This document shows, one piece after another, positions 19,133-26,968 of a stretch of 28,263 nucleotides of DNA. The notes beneath the pieces were generated by a model. It was given only the letters and a program-made list of their open reading frames with translations, was not told the origin of the DNA and made no database searches. Both the position numbers and the translations under genes were made by a program. Source of the stretch: a virus; the IMG/VR virus record IMGVR_UViG_3300018420_000078, positions 1 to 28,263 of that record; one strand, given 5' to 3'. Positions within the stretch are counted from its first letter, which is position 1. The number at the start of each line of letters is the position of its first letter.

Positions 19133-21511
19133 ATGGCCGAATCAAATCTAAAAATTAATATTACCGGCGATTCGTCGAAATTAAAAAACGCTTTAAGTTC
19201 CGCAAATTCACAAATGAATATGTTCGGAAAAAAAATGCAAAGCGTTGGGCGTTCAATGTCTACACAATTAACTTTGCCAATAGTTGCAGCCGGTGCGGCC
19301 GCTACAAAATTGGCATTGGATTTTGACAAATCAATGACGCAAATTGAATCGTTGGTTGGTATTGCTGCGGGCGAAGTTGCAAAAATGGGCGAAGCCGCAA
19401 AGACAATGGCAACCGAAACCGGACGAAGCGCAAACGAAGCCGGAGAAGCGTTGTTTTTTATAACGTCGGCCGGATTAAGAGGTGCCGAAGCGACAAACGT
19501 TTTGAATGCGTCATTAAAAGCGGCGGCCGTTGGTTTAGGCGAAACAAAAACAATTGCGGATTTGGCAACGTCCGCAATGAACGCGTACGGCGTCGAAAAT
19601 CTTAATGCAACCGGCGCAACCGACATTTTGGTTGCTGCGGTTCGTGAGGGAAAATTGGAAGCGTCAGAATTAGCCGGCGCAATGGGTGGCGTGATTCCAA
19701 TTGCGTCCAATATGGGCGTTGGATTTGACGAAGTCGGCGCGGCATTGGCTGCAATGTCAAGAACCGGAACAAACGCGGCGGTTGGTGCAACACAATTAAC
19801 CGCAATTTTAGCGTCATTAAAAAAGCCGACAGATCAAAGCGCGCAAGCAATGGTTGCGTTGGGAACGTCGCAAGAACAAATCGCACAATCTTTAGAACAA
19901 AAGGGTTTAATGCCAACGTTGTTGGATTTGTCAGCACGTTTGAAAGCGGCCGGAATGGACGCAACGGCAATATTTCCAAACATTCGAGCATTAAAAGGGG
20001 TTTTGGATTTAACCGGAAAAGGCGCCGAAGATAATGTTAAAATTTTTGACGCATTAAGCAATACAATGGGCGCGACGGACGAAGCGTTTCAAAAAACATC
20101 TGAATCGGCTTCATTCAAATTTGCACAAGGAATGGCGACAATGAAAACGTCTTTAATGGAAATCGGACAAATTGTTTTGCCGGCGGTCATTAAGGCGGTC
20201 ACAAAATTGTCATCATTTATAAAAGGTTTGTCGGATTCATTCAAAAATTTATCGCCACAAACGCAAAACATCATTTTAACATTAACCGGTATTTTAGCGG
20301 CGGCCGGTCCATTGCTCGTAATATTCGGCAAATTAATGACCGGAATTTCGGCATTAGGTCCAATTTTAAAAATTGCGGCCGTTGGTTTTAGATTACTAAC
20401 AACGGCAATGTTAGCGAATCCAATTTTGGCAGTTGCTGCGGCAATTGCTGCGGTTGTTTTAGCGTTAAGAAATTACAAAAAAGCGCAAAATGAAGCGACG
20501 GCGGCGTCAATTGGAAAATTAGACATTGTTCAAGTTAATGAGGATTTAAAAAATTCAGAAAATGAATTGGCGGAATTAGAAGCGAAAAGAAGCCGTATTT
20601 CGTTGGGCGCATATAAACAAAATAAACAACGTTTAGAGGAAAATATTACTTTATTAAAAGAACGAAAAGCGGTTTTAGAACAACAAGCGGCGGCAGAATC
20701 TCAACAAGTTGCAGCGCCAACACAAGACGAGGGTGCCGGATTTGATTTTGAAGCGCTATTGGAAAAGCATAAACAAGCGAACCAACAAATTGTCGAAAAC
20801 GACAAAGAAACCGCACAACAAAGAAAAGAAATAAAAGCCGTCAGCGCATTAGAAATTCAAGGCATTGACACCGCTGCAAAAGAACAACAAATAACATCAG
20901 ACGCGGAATTCAACGCAATTCAAACCGAAACCGAAGCCGCAAATTATGAAGCGAAAAAAGTTCGTTTTATGGATTTCATGATTCAGCAACAAACGGCGGC
21001 GGAATTAATGCAAAAAATTGGCGGTCAAATTGACGCGTCATTTGGCGCCATTGGAAATTCAATTACAAATATGTTTGGCGGTGCGCAATCGGCAACCGGT
21101 GCGTTTGTTGGAACATTAGCAAAAGACGCATTACAAATTTTGGGACACAATTTAAAAATCGCAATGGCCGGCGGTACGGCAGCCGCAACAGAAACCGCAA
21201 AAAGTTTTGGACCGGCTGCGGCCTTTGTATTACCGGCATTAATAGCCGGTGCAACCGCTTTAATTAGTGGAACATTTGCAAAGTTCGCGGACGGTGGTAT
21301 TGTCAGCGGTCCGACAATGGGATTGGTTGGGGAATATCCAGGCGCGCGGTCAAATCCGGAGGTTATCGCGCCGTTAAATAAATTACAAGGAATGATTGGT
21401 GGCGCCGGTGGCGCTGCAAACGTAAACGTGACCGGTTCCGTTCGCGTTGACGGTCAAGATTTACTTATTGCAATAGAACGCGCCAATGAAACGGCCGGTC
21501 GAATATATTAA
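19133..21511 (+). CDS. Tape measure protein (TP901 core type)
   Basis: I chose ATG 19133 (MAESNLKINITGDSSKLKNA); the frame opens a few codons upstream at a TTG inside the promoter. The protein has 792 residues. Residues about 55-330 are the TP901-like core (MTQIESLVGIAAGEVAKMGE, then FFITSAGLRGAEATNVLNAS). Hydrophobic stretches follow at about 375-445, a Glu/Gln-rich coiled coil at about 465-600, and a second hydrophobic region. The end FADGGIVSGPTMGLVGEYPG is common in tape measures. At 0.15 nm per residue the tail would be about 120 nm long. It follows the frameshifted chaperones, as usual. Confidence 0.93.
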   Translation: MAESNLKINITGDSSKLKNALSSANSQMNMFGKKMQSVGRSMSTQLTLPIVAAGAAATKLALDFDKSMTQIESLVGIAAGEVAKMGEAAKTMATETGRSANEAGEALFFITSAGLRGAEATNVLNASLKAAAVGLGETKTIADLATSAMNAYGVENLNATGATDILVAAVREGKLEASELAGAMGGVIPIASNMGVGFDEVGAALAAMSRTGTNAAVGATQLTAILASLKKPTDQSAQAMVALGTSQEQIAQSLEQKGLMPTLLDLSARLKAAGMDATAIFPNIRALKGVLDLTGKGAEDNVKIFDALSNTMGATDEAFQKTSESASFKFAQGMATMKTSLMEIGQIVLPAVIKAVTKLSSFIKGLSDSFKNLSPQTQNIILTLTGILAAAGPLLVIFGKLMTGISALGPILKIAAVGFRLLTTAMLANPILAVAAAIAAVVLALRNYKKAQNEATAASIGKLDIVQVNEDLKNSENELAELEAKRSRISLGAYKQNKQRLEENITLLKERKAVLEQQAAAESQQVAAPTQDEGAGFDFEALLEKHKQANQQIVENDKETAQQRKEIKAVSALEIQGIDTAAKEQQITSDAEFNAIQTETEAANYEAKKVRFMDFMIQQQTAAELMQKIGGQIDASFGAIGNSITNMFGGAQSATGAFVGTLAKDALQILGHNLKIAMAGGTAAATETAKSFGPAAAFVLPALIAGATALISGTFAKFADGGIVSGPTMGLVGEYPGARSNPEVIAPLNKLQGMIGGAGGAANVNVTGSVRVDGQDLLIAIERANETAGRIY

Positions 21512-21520
21512 AACTAAATT

Positions 21521-23701
21521 ATGGCGTACGGCGTTAAATACCGATTAATTTTTTCGGACGTTTTAGGAAACGGAAAAAAAGTTGAAATTCTAAAAAAAGA
21601 TTATACCGGCGACGTGTTGCCAATGATAGCCGGCGCAAATCCGGTACAAATTTCGTGGCAATCGTCCGACGATTTTTATAAACCAATTATTGGTTCAAAA
21701 TGTACGTTGTCTTTATTGGTTACGGATTCAGTTTCTTATGACGATTTTTATAAGTTTGACGAACGCGAATTTAAGGTTGTCGTTTCGTACGCGAAAAGTC
21801 AAGGCGAAATATACGCGGATCGCGTCGAAGCCGACGGCGGAACGTGCGAATCTTTTGAATGCGTTGACAACGTTTTAAATAATTTCGAAACTATTTCAAC
21901 ATATTATCAAAACCGCGTTATTGAGGACGGCGGCGAGGTTGAATCGTTGTCGTGCGTGGCGGACGCCATAACCGATGACAATTTTTATCGTTGGGGTGCG
22001 TATTGGTCCGGCTTTTTAGTTGTGGACCGCTACAAGGAAAAAATGACAACACCGCCGTTTGGTATTACAATCAACGCATTTGACGGATTAGGAACGTTAA
22101 ATAATTTTGACGCGCCGATTTGTTACAACAATAACAATGCGCCAGGATTTAAAAGTAATTTAACTCGTATTCAAGACATTTTAGAAAATTTGGATTTGGA
22201 TTTGGACATTTATATTGCATCAGATATTAAAGGCGATTTTATTGGAACCGAAAACAATTTTGAATCGAGTTCGTCATTTGCGTTTGGTTATTCAGAATTG
22301 AAAGGCGATTTCGGTTTATACAACGGAAAAGAAATGTTAGAAAAAATATTGATTGATTTTAATTGTCGTATTTTCCAAAGTTATAGTCGTTGGTATATTA
22401 TAGAAGCGTCAAACATTTTTGATTATTACGTCAAAGACGAAATTTATAATGAAGTACAATCAACCGGCGTTGTTCCAACCGGTATTCGTGACCGAATAAC
22501 ATCAAAACTAAATGCAACCAAAAAAGAATTTATTGATTTTAGAACATACGACAAAGACGCCACAAGTTTAGGAACAAAACGTTTGCCGGTTTTATATGAC
22601 AATAATAACCAATTAAAAGCAACAAACAATGATTTGGCGCGTGAATATTTGCAACCGGTTTCCGAAGTCGTAAATGTTGGCGTATATACAAAAACAAAAT
22701 CGTCATTTTACAATTCCGGTTTTGAATATGGTTCTTATAATTTTAATATTATTGACGCAATCGGTCCGCCACCAACATTTCCAATTTTAGGACCATTGGC
22801 GGAAATATCAACAGACGAAATCGCATTTAAAGGCCGGCGGTCAATGAAGTTGTCATCTTTAGCACCAACAACCGGTCAAACGTCATGTTTTGAATATACA
22901 ATGCCGGTTTTTAATCCTCAAAAAGTTACTTATGACGATTTCACAATAAAATTAAAATATTACATAAAATTTTTATCGTCAACCGCAACCGGCGTTGCGT
23001 CAACAATGCAATTTTCAATAACAACAAGCGACGCGGACGGCCTAAAATCGTGGAATGCCGAAGAAAAAACTTTTCAAAGTGGTTTGACTTATGTAAATGA
23101 AATTGACCAATCGGCCGCAAACGTTTTTATAAATTATTCAACAACATTAAGCAACGAGGGATTAAACATTGGAACAAGCACATCGCGATCAATTACATTA
23201 AAAATTTACAACACAATTTGTTCGGCATCAGATTATGAAACAACGTTTTTTGACAATGTAGAAATCGAACAAAAAAAGGCGGAACCACAAACGGCGGACC
23301 AAAATTTTACATCAAAATTAGTAAACGCCGGAACAAAAACATCAATTAAAACAAGAAAATCGGCGCCGGGTGTTTTTCCAGGAATTTACAGAACGCGCGA
23401 AAATTACGGCGTTTGGAATGGTACAAATTTATGGCGTGGTTTAACGGACATTATCAATCAAAATATTGCAAACGATTTCCGCGAATTTTCAACACGTTAT
23501 GAGGGTACGTTTAGAAATTTAAAAGTTCAACCGCTATCAATGCACAACAAAGTTTGGTTTTATTGGACCGGTTTTGAAACCGATCCACAAACAACAATTA
23601 TTGACGGCCTAAAATACGACGTTAAAAACGCGTCTTTTAAATTAAAATCACATTTGCCAAATGACGACGACGACGTGGACGTTGACTTTATTGTAAACTA
23701 A
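21521..23701 (+). CDS. Large distal tail protein (baseplate hub or tip)
   Basis: The protein has 726 residues and follows the tape measure by 9 bases, where siphoviruses encode distal tail and hub proteins. The N-terminal part (GVKYRLIFSDVLGNGKKVEI, then SWQSSDDFYKPIIGSKC) is a type I recall from Bacteroidota phages. Residues 99-120 and 130-151 are two copies of a motif, RVEADGGTCESFECV and RVIEDGGEVESLSCV. The middle (about 450-580) looks like a strand-rich carbohydrate-binding fold. It probably forms the tip and may bind the host surface. No enzyme motif was seen. Confidence 0.7.
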   Translation: MAYGVKYRLIFSDVLGNGKKVEILKKDYTGDVLPMIAGANPVQISWQSSDDFYKPIIGSKCTLSLLVTDSVSYDDFYKFDEREFKVVVSYAKSQGEIYADRVEADGGTCESFECVDNVLNNFETISTYYQNRVIEDGGEVESLSCVADAITDDNFYRWGAYWSGFLVVDRYKEKMTTPPFGITINAFDGLGTLNNFDAPICYNNNNAPGFKSNLTRIQDILENLDLDLDIYIASDIKGDFIGTENNFESSSSFAFGYSELKGDFGLYNGKEMLEKILIDFNCRIFQSYSRWYIIEASNIFDYYVKDEIYNEVQSTGVVPTGIRDRITSKLNATKKEFIDFRTYDKDATSLGTKRLPVLYDNNNQLKATNNDLAREYLQPVSEVVNVGVYTKTKSSFYNSGFEYGSYNFNIIDAIGPPPTFPILGPLAEISTDEIAFKGRRSMKLSSLAPTTGQTSCFEYTMPVFNPQKVTYDDFTIKLKYYIKFLSSTATGVASTMQFSITTSDADGLKSWNAEEKTFQSGLTYVNEIDQSAANVFINYSTTLSNEGLNIGTSTSRSITLKIYNTICSASDYETTFFDNVEIEQKKAEPQTADQNFTSKLVNAGTKTSIKTRKSAPGVFPGIYRTRENYGVWNGTNLWRGLTDIINQNIANDFREFSTRYEGTFRNLKVQPLSMHNKVWFYWTGFETDPQTTIIDGLKYDVKNASFKLKSHLPNDDDDVDVDFIVN

Positions 23702-23727
23702 AAAACGACATTGTTTTTGTTTGTCGG

Positions 23728-23763
23728 CCGTCGTATTTTCTTTTGAATTGCGGCGGTTTTTTT
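23728..23763 (+). terminator. Intrinsic terminator after tail operon
   Basis: CCGTCG (23728-23733) pairs with CGGCGG (23751-23756) with one wobble and a long loop, followed by seven T. A second possible hairpin (CGACA with TGTCG) lies just upstream at about 23705-23726. This separates the late genes from the replication cluster. Confidence 0.65.
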
Positions 23764-23780
23764 GTAAATATTTTTTTTAT

Positions 23781-23803
23781 TTGAAAATAATTTTTTATTT
23801 TTG
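23781..23803 (+). promoter_or_regulatory. Putative promoter of the replication cluster
   Basis: TATTTTTG (23796-23803) matches TAnnTTTG. TTGAAAA begins at 23781, 12 bases before the box, the same layout as at 3769-3791 and 24847-24870. It is 25 bases before the HTH gene. Confidence 0.55.
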
Positions 23804-23828
23804 TGGTTCAATCTAAAAAAAGAAAACA

Positions 23829-24026
23829 ATGTTTGAATCACATTTCAAGGCGGAAATGAAGCGCCTAAATCTTAAACGATACGACGTTTGCGAATTACTA
23901 CAATGCACAATGCCAACGTTAAAATCACGTCTACAAAATCCGGAATCATTTACAATTGGCGAAATAATTATTTTGCAAAATGCGGATTTTAATTTGTCAC
24001 AATTTGAATTAAAAATTAACGATTAA
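23829..24026 (+). CDS. Small helix-turn-helix protein
   Basis: The protein has 65 residues. RYDVCELLQCTMPTLKSRLQ reads as a Cro/Xre-like helix-turn-helix, followed by a short helix and strand. As first gene after the strong junction at 23700-23803 it probably controls the replication cluster, possibly through the TTGAAAA-type promoters. There is no partner repressor or integrase, so a lysogeny switch is not indicated. Confidence 0.65.
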   Translation: MFESHFKAEMKRLNLKRYDVCELLQCTMPTLKSRLQNPESFTIGEIIILQNADFNLSQFELKIND

Positions 24027-24037
24027 ATTTTAGAATA

Positions 24038-24523
24038 ATGAAAACAATTAACATCAAAGGAAAAGAGTACATAACCGTCAATGAACGGTTAAAACATTTC
24101 AGAACCGAACCAACATTCAAAGGTTGGCAAATATGCGAACAATTGGTTCACATTGACGAAAAGGAGGGTATTTTTAAAGTCACGATTTCAGACACAAAAG
24201 GCGTTGAAATGGCGTCGGCGCATTCGCAAGAATACCGCGATTCGTCTTATATAAACAAAACGTCATTCGTTGAAAATGGTTTTACGTCGGCATTGGGCCG
24301 CGCATTGGGTTATTTAGGCATTGGAATTGACACGTCAATAGCATCAGCAAACGAAGTTCAAAACGCCGTTAAAAACCAGGAAAACGACAATAAAAAATGG
24401 CTAACGGACGCGCAATTCAACGCAACGTTAAAAGCTACAAAAGAACAAGCGGAAAAGGTATTGGCCGGCTTTAAAATGAAAAAAGAATACCGCGAACAAA
24501 TAATCGAAAAGTTTAATATTTAA
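24038..24523 (+). CDS. Putative single-strand annealing / ERF-like recombination protein
   Basis: The protein has 161 residues. The middle segment, YINKTSFVENGFTSALGRAL (71-90) then GYLGIG and IASANEV (101-107), matches the T-S-A-(V/L)-G-R-A-L...IASA(D/N)EV pattern that I know from ERF/Rad52-like annealing proteins. The front part (KGWQICEQLVHIDEKEGIFK) has the strand order expected before it. It sits in a cluster with an SSB-like gene and an exonuclease gene, the normal company of an annealing protein. The specific family is not certain; it might be an essential replication factor instead. Confidence 0.55.
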   Translation: MKTINIKGKEYITVNERLKHFRTEPTFKGWQICEQLVHIDEKEGIFKVTISDTKGVEMASAHSQEYRDSSYINKTSFVENGFTSALGRALGYLGIGIDTSIASANEVQNAVKNQENDNKKWLTDAQFNATLKATKEQAEKVLAGFKMKKEYREQIIEKFNI

Positions 24524-24534
24524 AAACAAAAACA

Positions 24535-24771
24535 ATGAGTTACGAACACAAAAACGGAAACGGAAGTTTATTCAAAAACACCAACAAAACAAGCGAAAAT
24601 CAACCGGATTATTCCGGCTCGATTAAACTTCAAGACGGCACGAATCAGCAAATCGCGGCGTGGGTTAAAGAGGGCGCCAAAGGAAAGTTTTTTTCAATTA
24701 AATTATCAGATCCATATGTGAAGCCGGAAGCCGTCGAAACGGCCGACGCAAGCGACGATTTGCCGTTTTAA
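24535..24771 (+). CDS. DUF736-like, SSB-like protein with acidic DDLPF tail
   Basis: The protein has 78 residues. GNGSLFKNTNKTSENQPDYS followed by IAAWVKEGAKGKFFSIKLSD matches DUF736-like small proteins, with an OB-like set of strands. It ends in ASDDLPF, the acidic plus Pro-Phe tip that single-stranded DNA-binding proteins use to hold partner enzymes. The primase-helicase ends in the same five residues. It begins 11 bases after the annealing-protein candidate. Likely job: coating of single-stranded DNA or recruiting of partners; DNA binding was not shown. Confidence 0.7.
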   Translation: MSYEHKNGNGSLFKNTNKTSENQPDYSGSIKLQDGTNQQIAAWVKEGAKGKFFSIKLSDPYVKPEAVETADASDDLPF

Positions 24772-24799
24772 TCGGTAAAATGACAAACAAAACGAAAAG

Positions 24800-24828
24800 C
24801 GGTTTTCAGATTGAAAGCCGTTTTTTTT
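24800..24828 (+). terminator. Intrinsic terminator
   Basis: CGGTTTTCA (24800-24808) pairs with TGAAAGCCG (24812-24820) with one wobble and a 3-base loop GAT, followed by eight T. It ends the HTH-annealing-SSB unit. Confidence 0.85.
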
Positions 24829-24846
24829 ATGTTAATATTTTGTAAA

Positions 24847-24870
24847 TTGAAAATATATTTTTAGTTTTAC
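24847..24870 (+). promoter_or_regulatory. Putative promoter
   Basis: TAGTTTTAC (24862-24870) fits TAnnTTTAC. TTGAAAA starts at 24847, again 12 bases before the box. The small gene at 24894 follows 24 bases later. Confidence 0.5.
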
Positions 24871-24893
24871 AAAACATTTAAAAATTTAAGAAA

Positions 24894-25034
24894 ATGGAAA
24901 ACACAATTGAATTTTTGTATTTGCGAATAAATGCAATGCAAAAGAAAATCGAAAAATTAGAAATGACTATTTCAGAAATCAACGACTATTTTTTAATTGA
25001 CCGCAACGTGGACACAAAACAATTGACAAAATGA
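24894..25034 (+). CDS. Small coiled-coil protein, 46 residues
   Basis: ATG 24894 to TGA 25034, overlapping the exonuclease ATG by 4 bases (ATGA). The product MENTIEFLYLRINAMQKKIE continues with heptad-like KLEMTISEIN, so it probably forms a coiled coil. As the first gene of the exonuclease transcript it could be a regulator or a partner of the nuclease. No family was recognised. Confidence 0.6.
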   Translation: MENTIEFLYLRINAMQKKIEKLEMTISEINDYFLIDRNVDTKQLTK

Positions 25035-25786
25035 AAGCACAATTTGACACAAATGAACAATATCATTCAGCGCCTGGAATTAGCGCGTCCGGTTTAAAAT
25101 CAATACATAAAAAATCGGTTTATCATTTTATTAATCAATTGCCGTTTGAATCGTCGGCAATGGCATTGGGGACTGCGGTTCATTGCGCAATGTTGGAACC
25201 GGAATCGTACTACAACGAGTTTCACGTTATGCCAAAAATTGACCGCCGAACAAAAGCCGGAAAAGAACAATTCGCCATTGAACAAAAAAAGGCAGAGGGC
25301 AAAAAATTAGTGGCGTTTGATGACCACGAAAAAATCACTAAAATTTTAGACAATTTCCGAAATCACGATTTAGCACAAAAATATTGTAAAGGCGAAATTG
25401 AATTGTCGCATTATTTAAAACACGAGGGTTTGGACGTACGCGTTCGGCCGGATTGTTTAAACCGCGTTGAAAACTTTATTTCGGACGTTAAAACGTGCCA
25501 GGACAACGCGCCTATGGCATTTAAACGTGACGTTTATAAATACGGCTATCATTTACAAGCGGCGTTTTATTGTGATATGTTAGGCATTGACAATTTTAAA
25601 TTCATTGCCGTTGAAACGAATTATCCGTTTTCGGTTGAGGTTTACACATTAAGCGACGAAATGATTGAACAAGGGCGCAAAGCGTGGAAACGTGCGTTTG
25701 CCGATTGGAAAATTTATTGTGAAACCGGCATTGTTTCCGGTTATATTTGGAATGAATTTCACGACGACGGGAGTTTAATATTATAA
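25031..25786 (+). CDS. RecE/YqaJ-like PD-(D/E)XK exonuclease
   Basis: The protein has 251 residues. The N-terminal YHSAPGISASGLKSIHKKSV and then ALGTAVHCAMLEPESY (H51) are the start of the RecE C-terminal nuclease family (DUF3799/PDDEXK_12). Further family residues: E124 in GEIELS, D141 in VRVRPD, D152-x-K154 in FISDVKTC, and YHLQAAFYCD. The enzyme should chew the 5' strand of double-stranded DNA ends to load the annealing protein, as in RecET or Red systems. The annealing candidate is three genes upstream. It is coupled to the small coiled-coil gene by an ATGA overlap. Confidence 0.85.
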   Translation: MKAQFDTNEQYHSAPGISASGLKSIHKKSVYHFINQLPFESSAMALGTAVHCAMLEPESYYNEFHVMPKIDRRTKAGKEQFAIEQKKAEGKKLVAFDDHEKITKILDNFRNHDLAQKYCKGEIELSHYLKHEGLDVRVRPDCLNRVENFISDVKTCQDNAPMAFKRDVYKYGYHLQAAFYCDMLGIDNFKFIAVETNYPFSVEVYTLSDEMIEQGRKAWKRAFADWKIYCETGIVSGYIWNEFHDDGSLIL

Positions 25787-25793
25787 TAAAAAA

Positions 25794-26174
25794 ATGGAAT
25801 TAGAATATTTAATTAAAAAAGTAAACAAACATTTTAATTGTGACATAACAATAAACACACGACAACGTGAAATTGTAATGGCGCGCGGCGCATTCTTTTG
25901 GCTTGCGAAACATACGAGTAAAAAATCAGTTAAAAAAATCGGCGCGGCGGTCGGTCGTGATCATGCATCGGTTCTTTATTGTTTAAAGAATTTCAACGAT
26001 TGGTTGAGGTTTGACGAATTTTTTAAAGGCGATTTTGAAAGTTTAAAAATCGCGGTTTTATCTGAATTCAAATCGGAAAAATTAACGCCACAATCAATGC
26101 TTTACAAATACAATTGTTTAGTTATTGAAAACGACATTTTAAAAAATGAAATTAAAAAATTAAAAAGATTATGA
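25794..26174 (+). CDS. Stand-alone DnaA C-terminal (domain IV) protein
   Basis: The protein has 126 residues. Residues 1-70 match the DNA-binding domain IV of DnaA: VNKHFNCDITINTRQREIVM, then SVKKIGAAVGRDHASVLYCL, with the GRDH signature at 54-57 that reads the DnaA box. No ATPase domain is present and the total length is a quarter of DnaA. The rest (about 75-126) is a charged helix. It may mark the phage origin, recruit host factors, or compete with host DnaA. It begins 7 bases after the exonuclease gene. Confidence 0.85.
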   Translation: MELEYLIKKVNKHFNCDITINTRQREIVMARGAFFWLAKHTSKKSVKKIGAAVGRDHASVLYCLKNFNDWLRFDEFFKGDFESLKIAVLSEFKSEKLTPQSMLYKYNCLVIENDILKNEIKKLKRL

Positions 26175-26314
26175 ATATAAAAATTAAAATAAAAGAGGTT
26201 AAAAAAGACCATTATGATTTGAGTTTAAAAACGTATAAACACGAATTGACCGGAACATTTGAAAAGGCGGAAATTCGAAACATTATTGAAAAATTAGACA
26301 ACGCAATTGTGTAA
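26171..26314 (+). CDS. Hypothetical small protein, 47 residues
   Basis: ATG 26171 overlaps the end of the DnaA-like gene (ATGA) and the stop overlaps the VRR-NUC ATG (TAATG), so it is clearly part of the operon. The product MNIKIKIKEVKKDHYDLSLK is basic with strand-helix character and no recognised family. Confidence 0.6.
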   Translation: MNIKIKIKEVKKDHYDLSLKTYKHELTGTFEKAEIRNIIEKLDNAIV

Positions 26315-26703
26315 TGGCGAATCCATACGAAAAATATTTAAAAGGTGAGGACAAATTGCAACGTGCAATTATTAATTATTTAGATATGCAATACCCAAAC
26401 GCCATATTTACGCACCCAATGAATGAGGGCAAAAGAACAAAATTCGAACAATACAAAATGAAGTATTTAGGCGCGAAACCTGGAATTCCGGATTTGCTTA
26501 TTTTTACACCAAACGCCGTTTTCAGCGGTTTAGCGGTCGAATTAAAATATAAATATAACAAACCTACGGACAGCCAAAAAAAGTGGCTTAAATGGCTTGA
26601 AAATTGCAATTGGGCGGTATATTGGACCAATGATTTTGACGATTGCGTTGAAGTCATTGACAAATACTTTAAAAATGAATTAAAAAACCAACCAAAAAAA
26701 TGA
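26314..26703 (+). CDS. VRR-NUC domain nuclease
   Basis: The protein has 129 residues. GAKPGIPDLLIFTPNAVFSG (D60) followed by AVELKYK (E77, K79), then TDSQKKWLKWLENCNWAVYW with Q88, is the VRR-NUC pattern. VRR-NUC enzymes are structure-selective nucleases, and phage forms are thought to cut branched DNA such as Holliday junctions. It would resolve recombination or replication intermediates before packaging. It lies in the replication cluster with overlaps to both neighbours. Confidence 0.88.
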   Translation: MANPYEKYLKGEDKLQRAIINYLDMQYPNAIFTHPMNEGKRTKFEQYKMKYLGAKPGIPDLLIFTPNAVFSGLAVELKYKYNKPTDSQKKWLKWLENCNWAVYWTNDFDDCVEVIDKYFKNELKNQPKK

Positions 26704-26945
26704 AATATCACACAATTTATTTTGACGCGGAAAACCAAAAAATCCGTTTCACACAATCAGCGCCGGAAAATTTGGCGGTCACTTATGAATATATAGGCAA
26801 ATCAACGCGCGTTGAATTTGATTTGTTTATAGAGTTATTATGGTACAAATACGAGGACGGCGAAATTCCGTTGGATCAGTTAAAAAAGATATTCGACGAA
26901 TTGCGTTCCTTTTGTGATGACATAAAATATAATTTGATTTTGTAA
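26700..26945 (+). CDS. Hypothetical protein, 81 residues
   Basis: Acidic protein starting MKYHTIYFDAENQKIRF, overlapping the VRR-NUC stop by 4 bases (ATGA). It ends in DDIKYNLIL. No family was recognised. The next gene has its own promoter-like box at 26956, so this gene closes the transcript. Confidence 0.65.
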   Translation: MKYHTIYFDAENQKIRFTQSAPENLAVTYEYIGKSTRVEFDLFIELLWYKYEDGEIPLDQLKKIFDELRSFCDDIKYNLIL

Positions 26946-26955
26946 AAAAAATTTT

Positions 26956-26963
26956 TACTTTTG
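26956..26963 (+). promoter_or_regulatory. Putative near-leaderless promoter box
   Basis: TACTTTTG matches TAnnTTTG and ends 5 bases before the initiator-like ATG at 26969, so the mRNA would start at or near the start codon. Confidence 0.4.
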
Positions 26964-26968
26964 GCAGA

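Noticed and set aside
24072-24091. Inverted repeat TAACCGT / ACGGTTA inside the annealing-protein candidate as an operator
   Set aside because: It is only 7 bp per arm and lies in coding sequence; such repeats are expected by chance in 28 kb.
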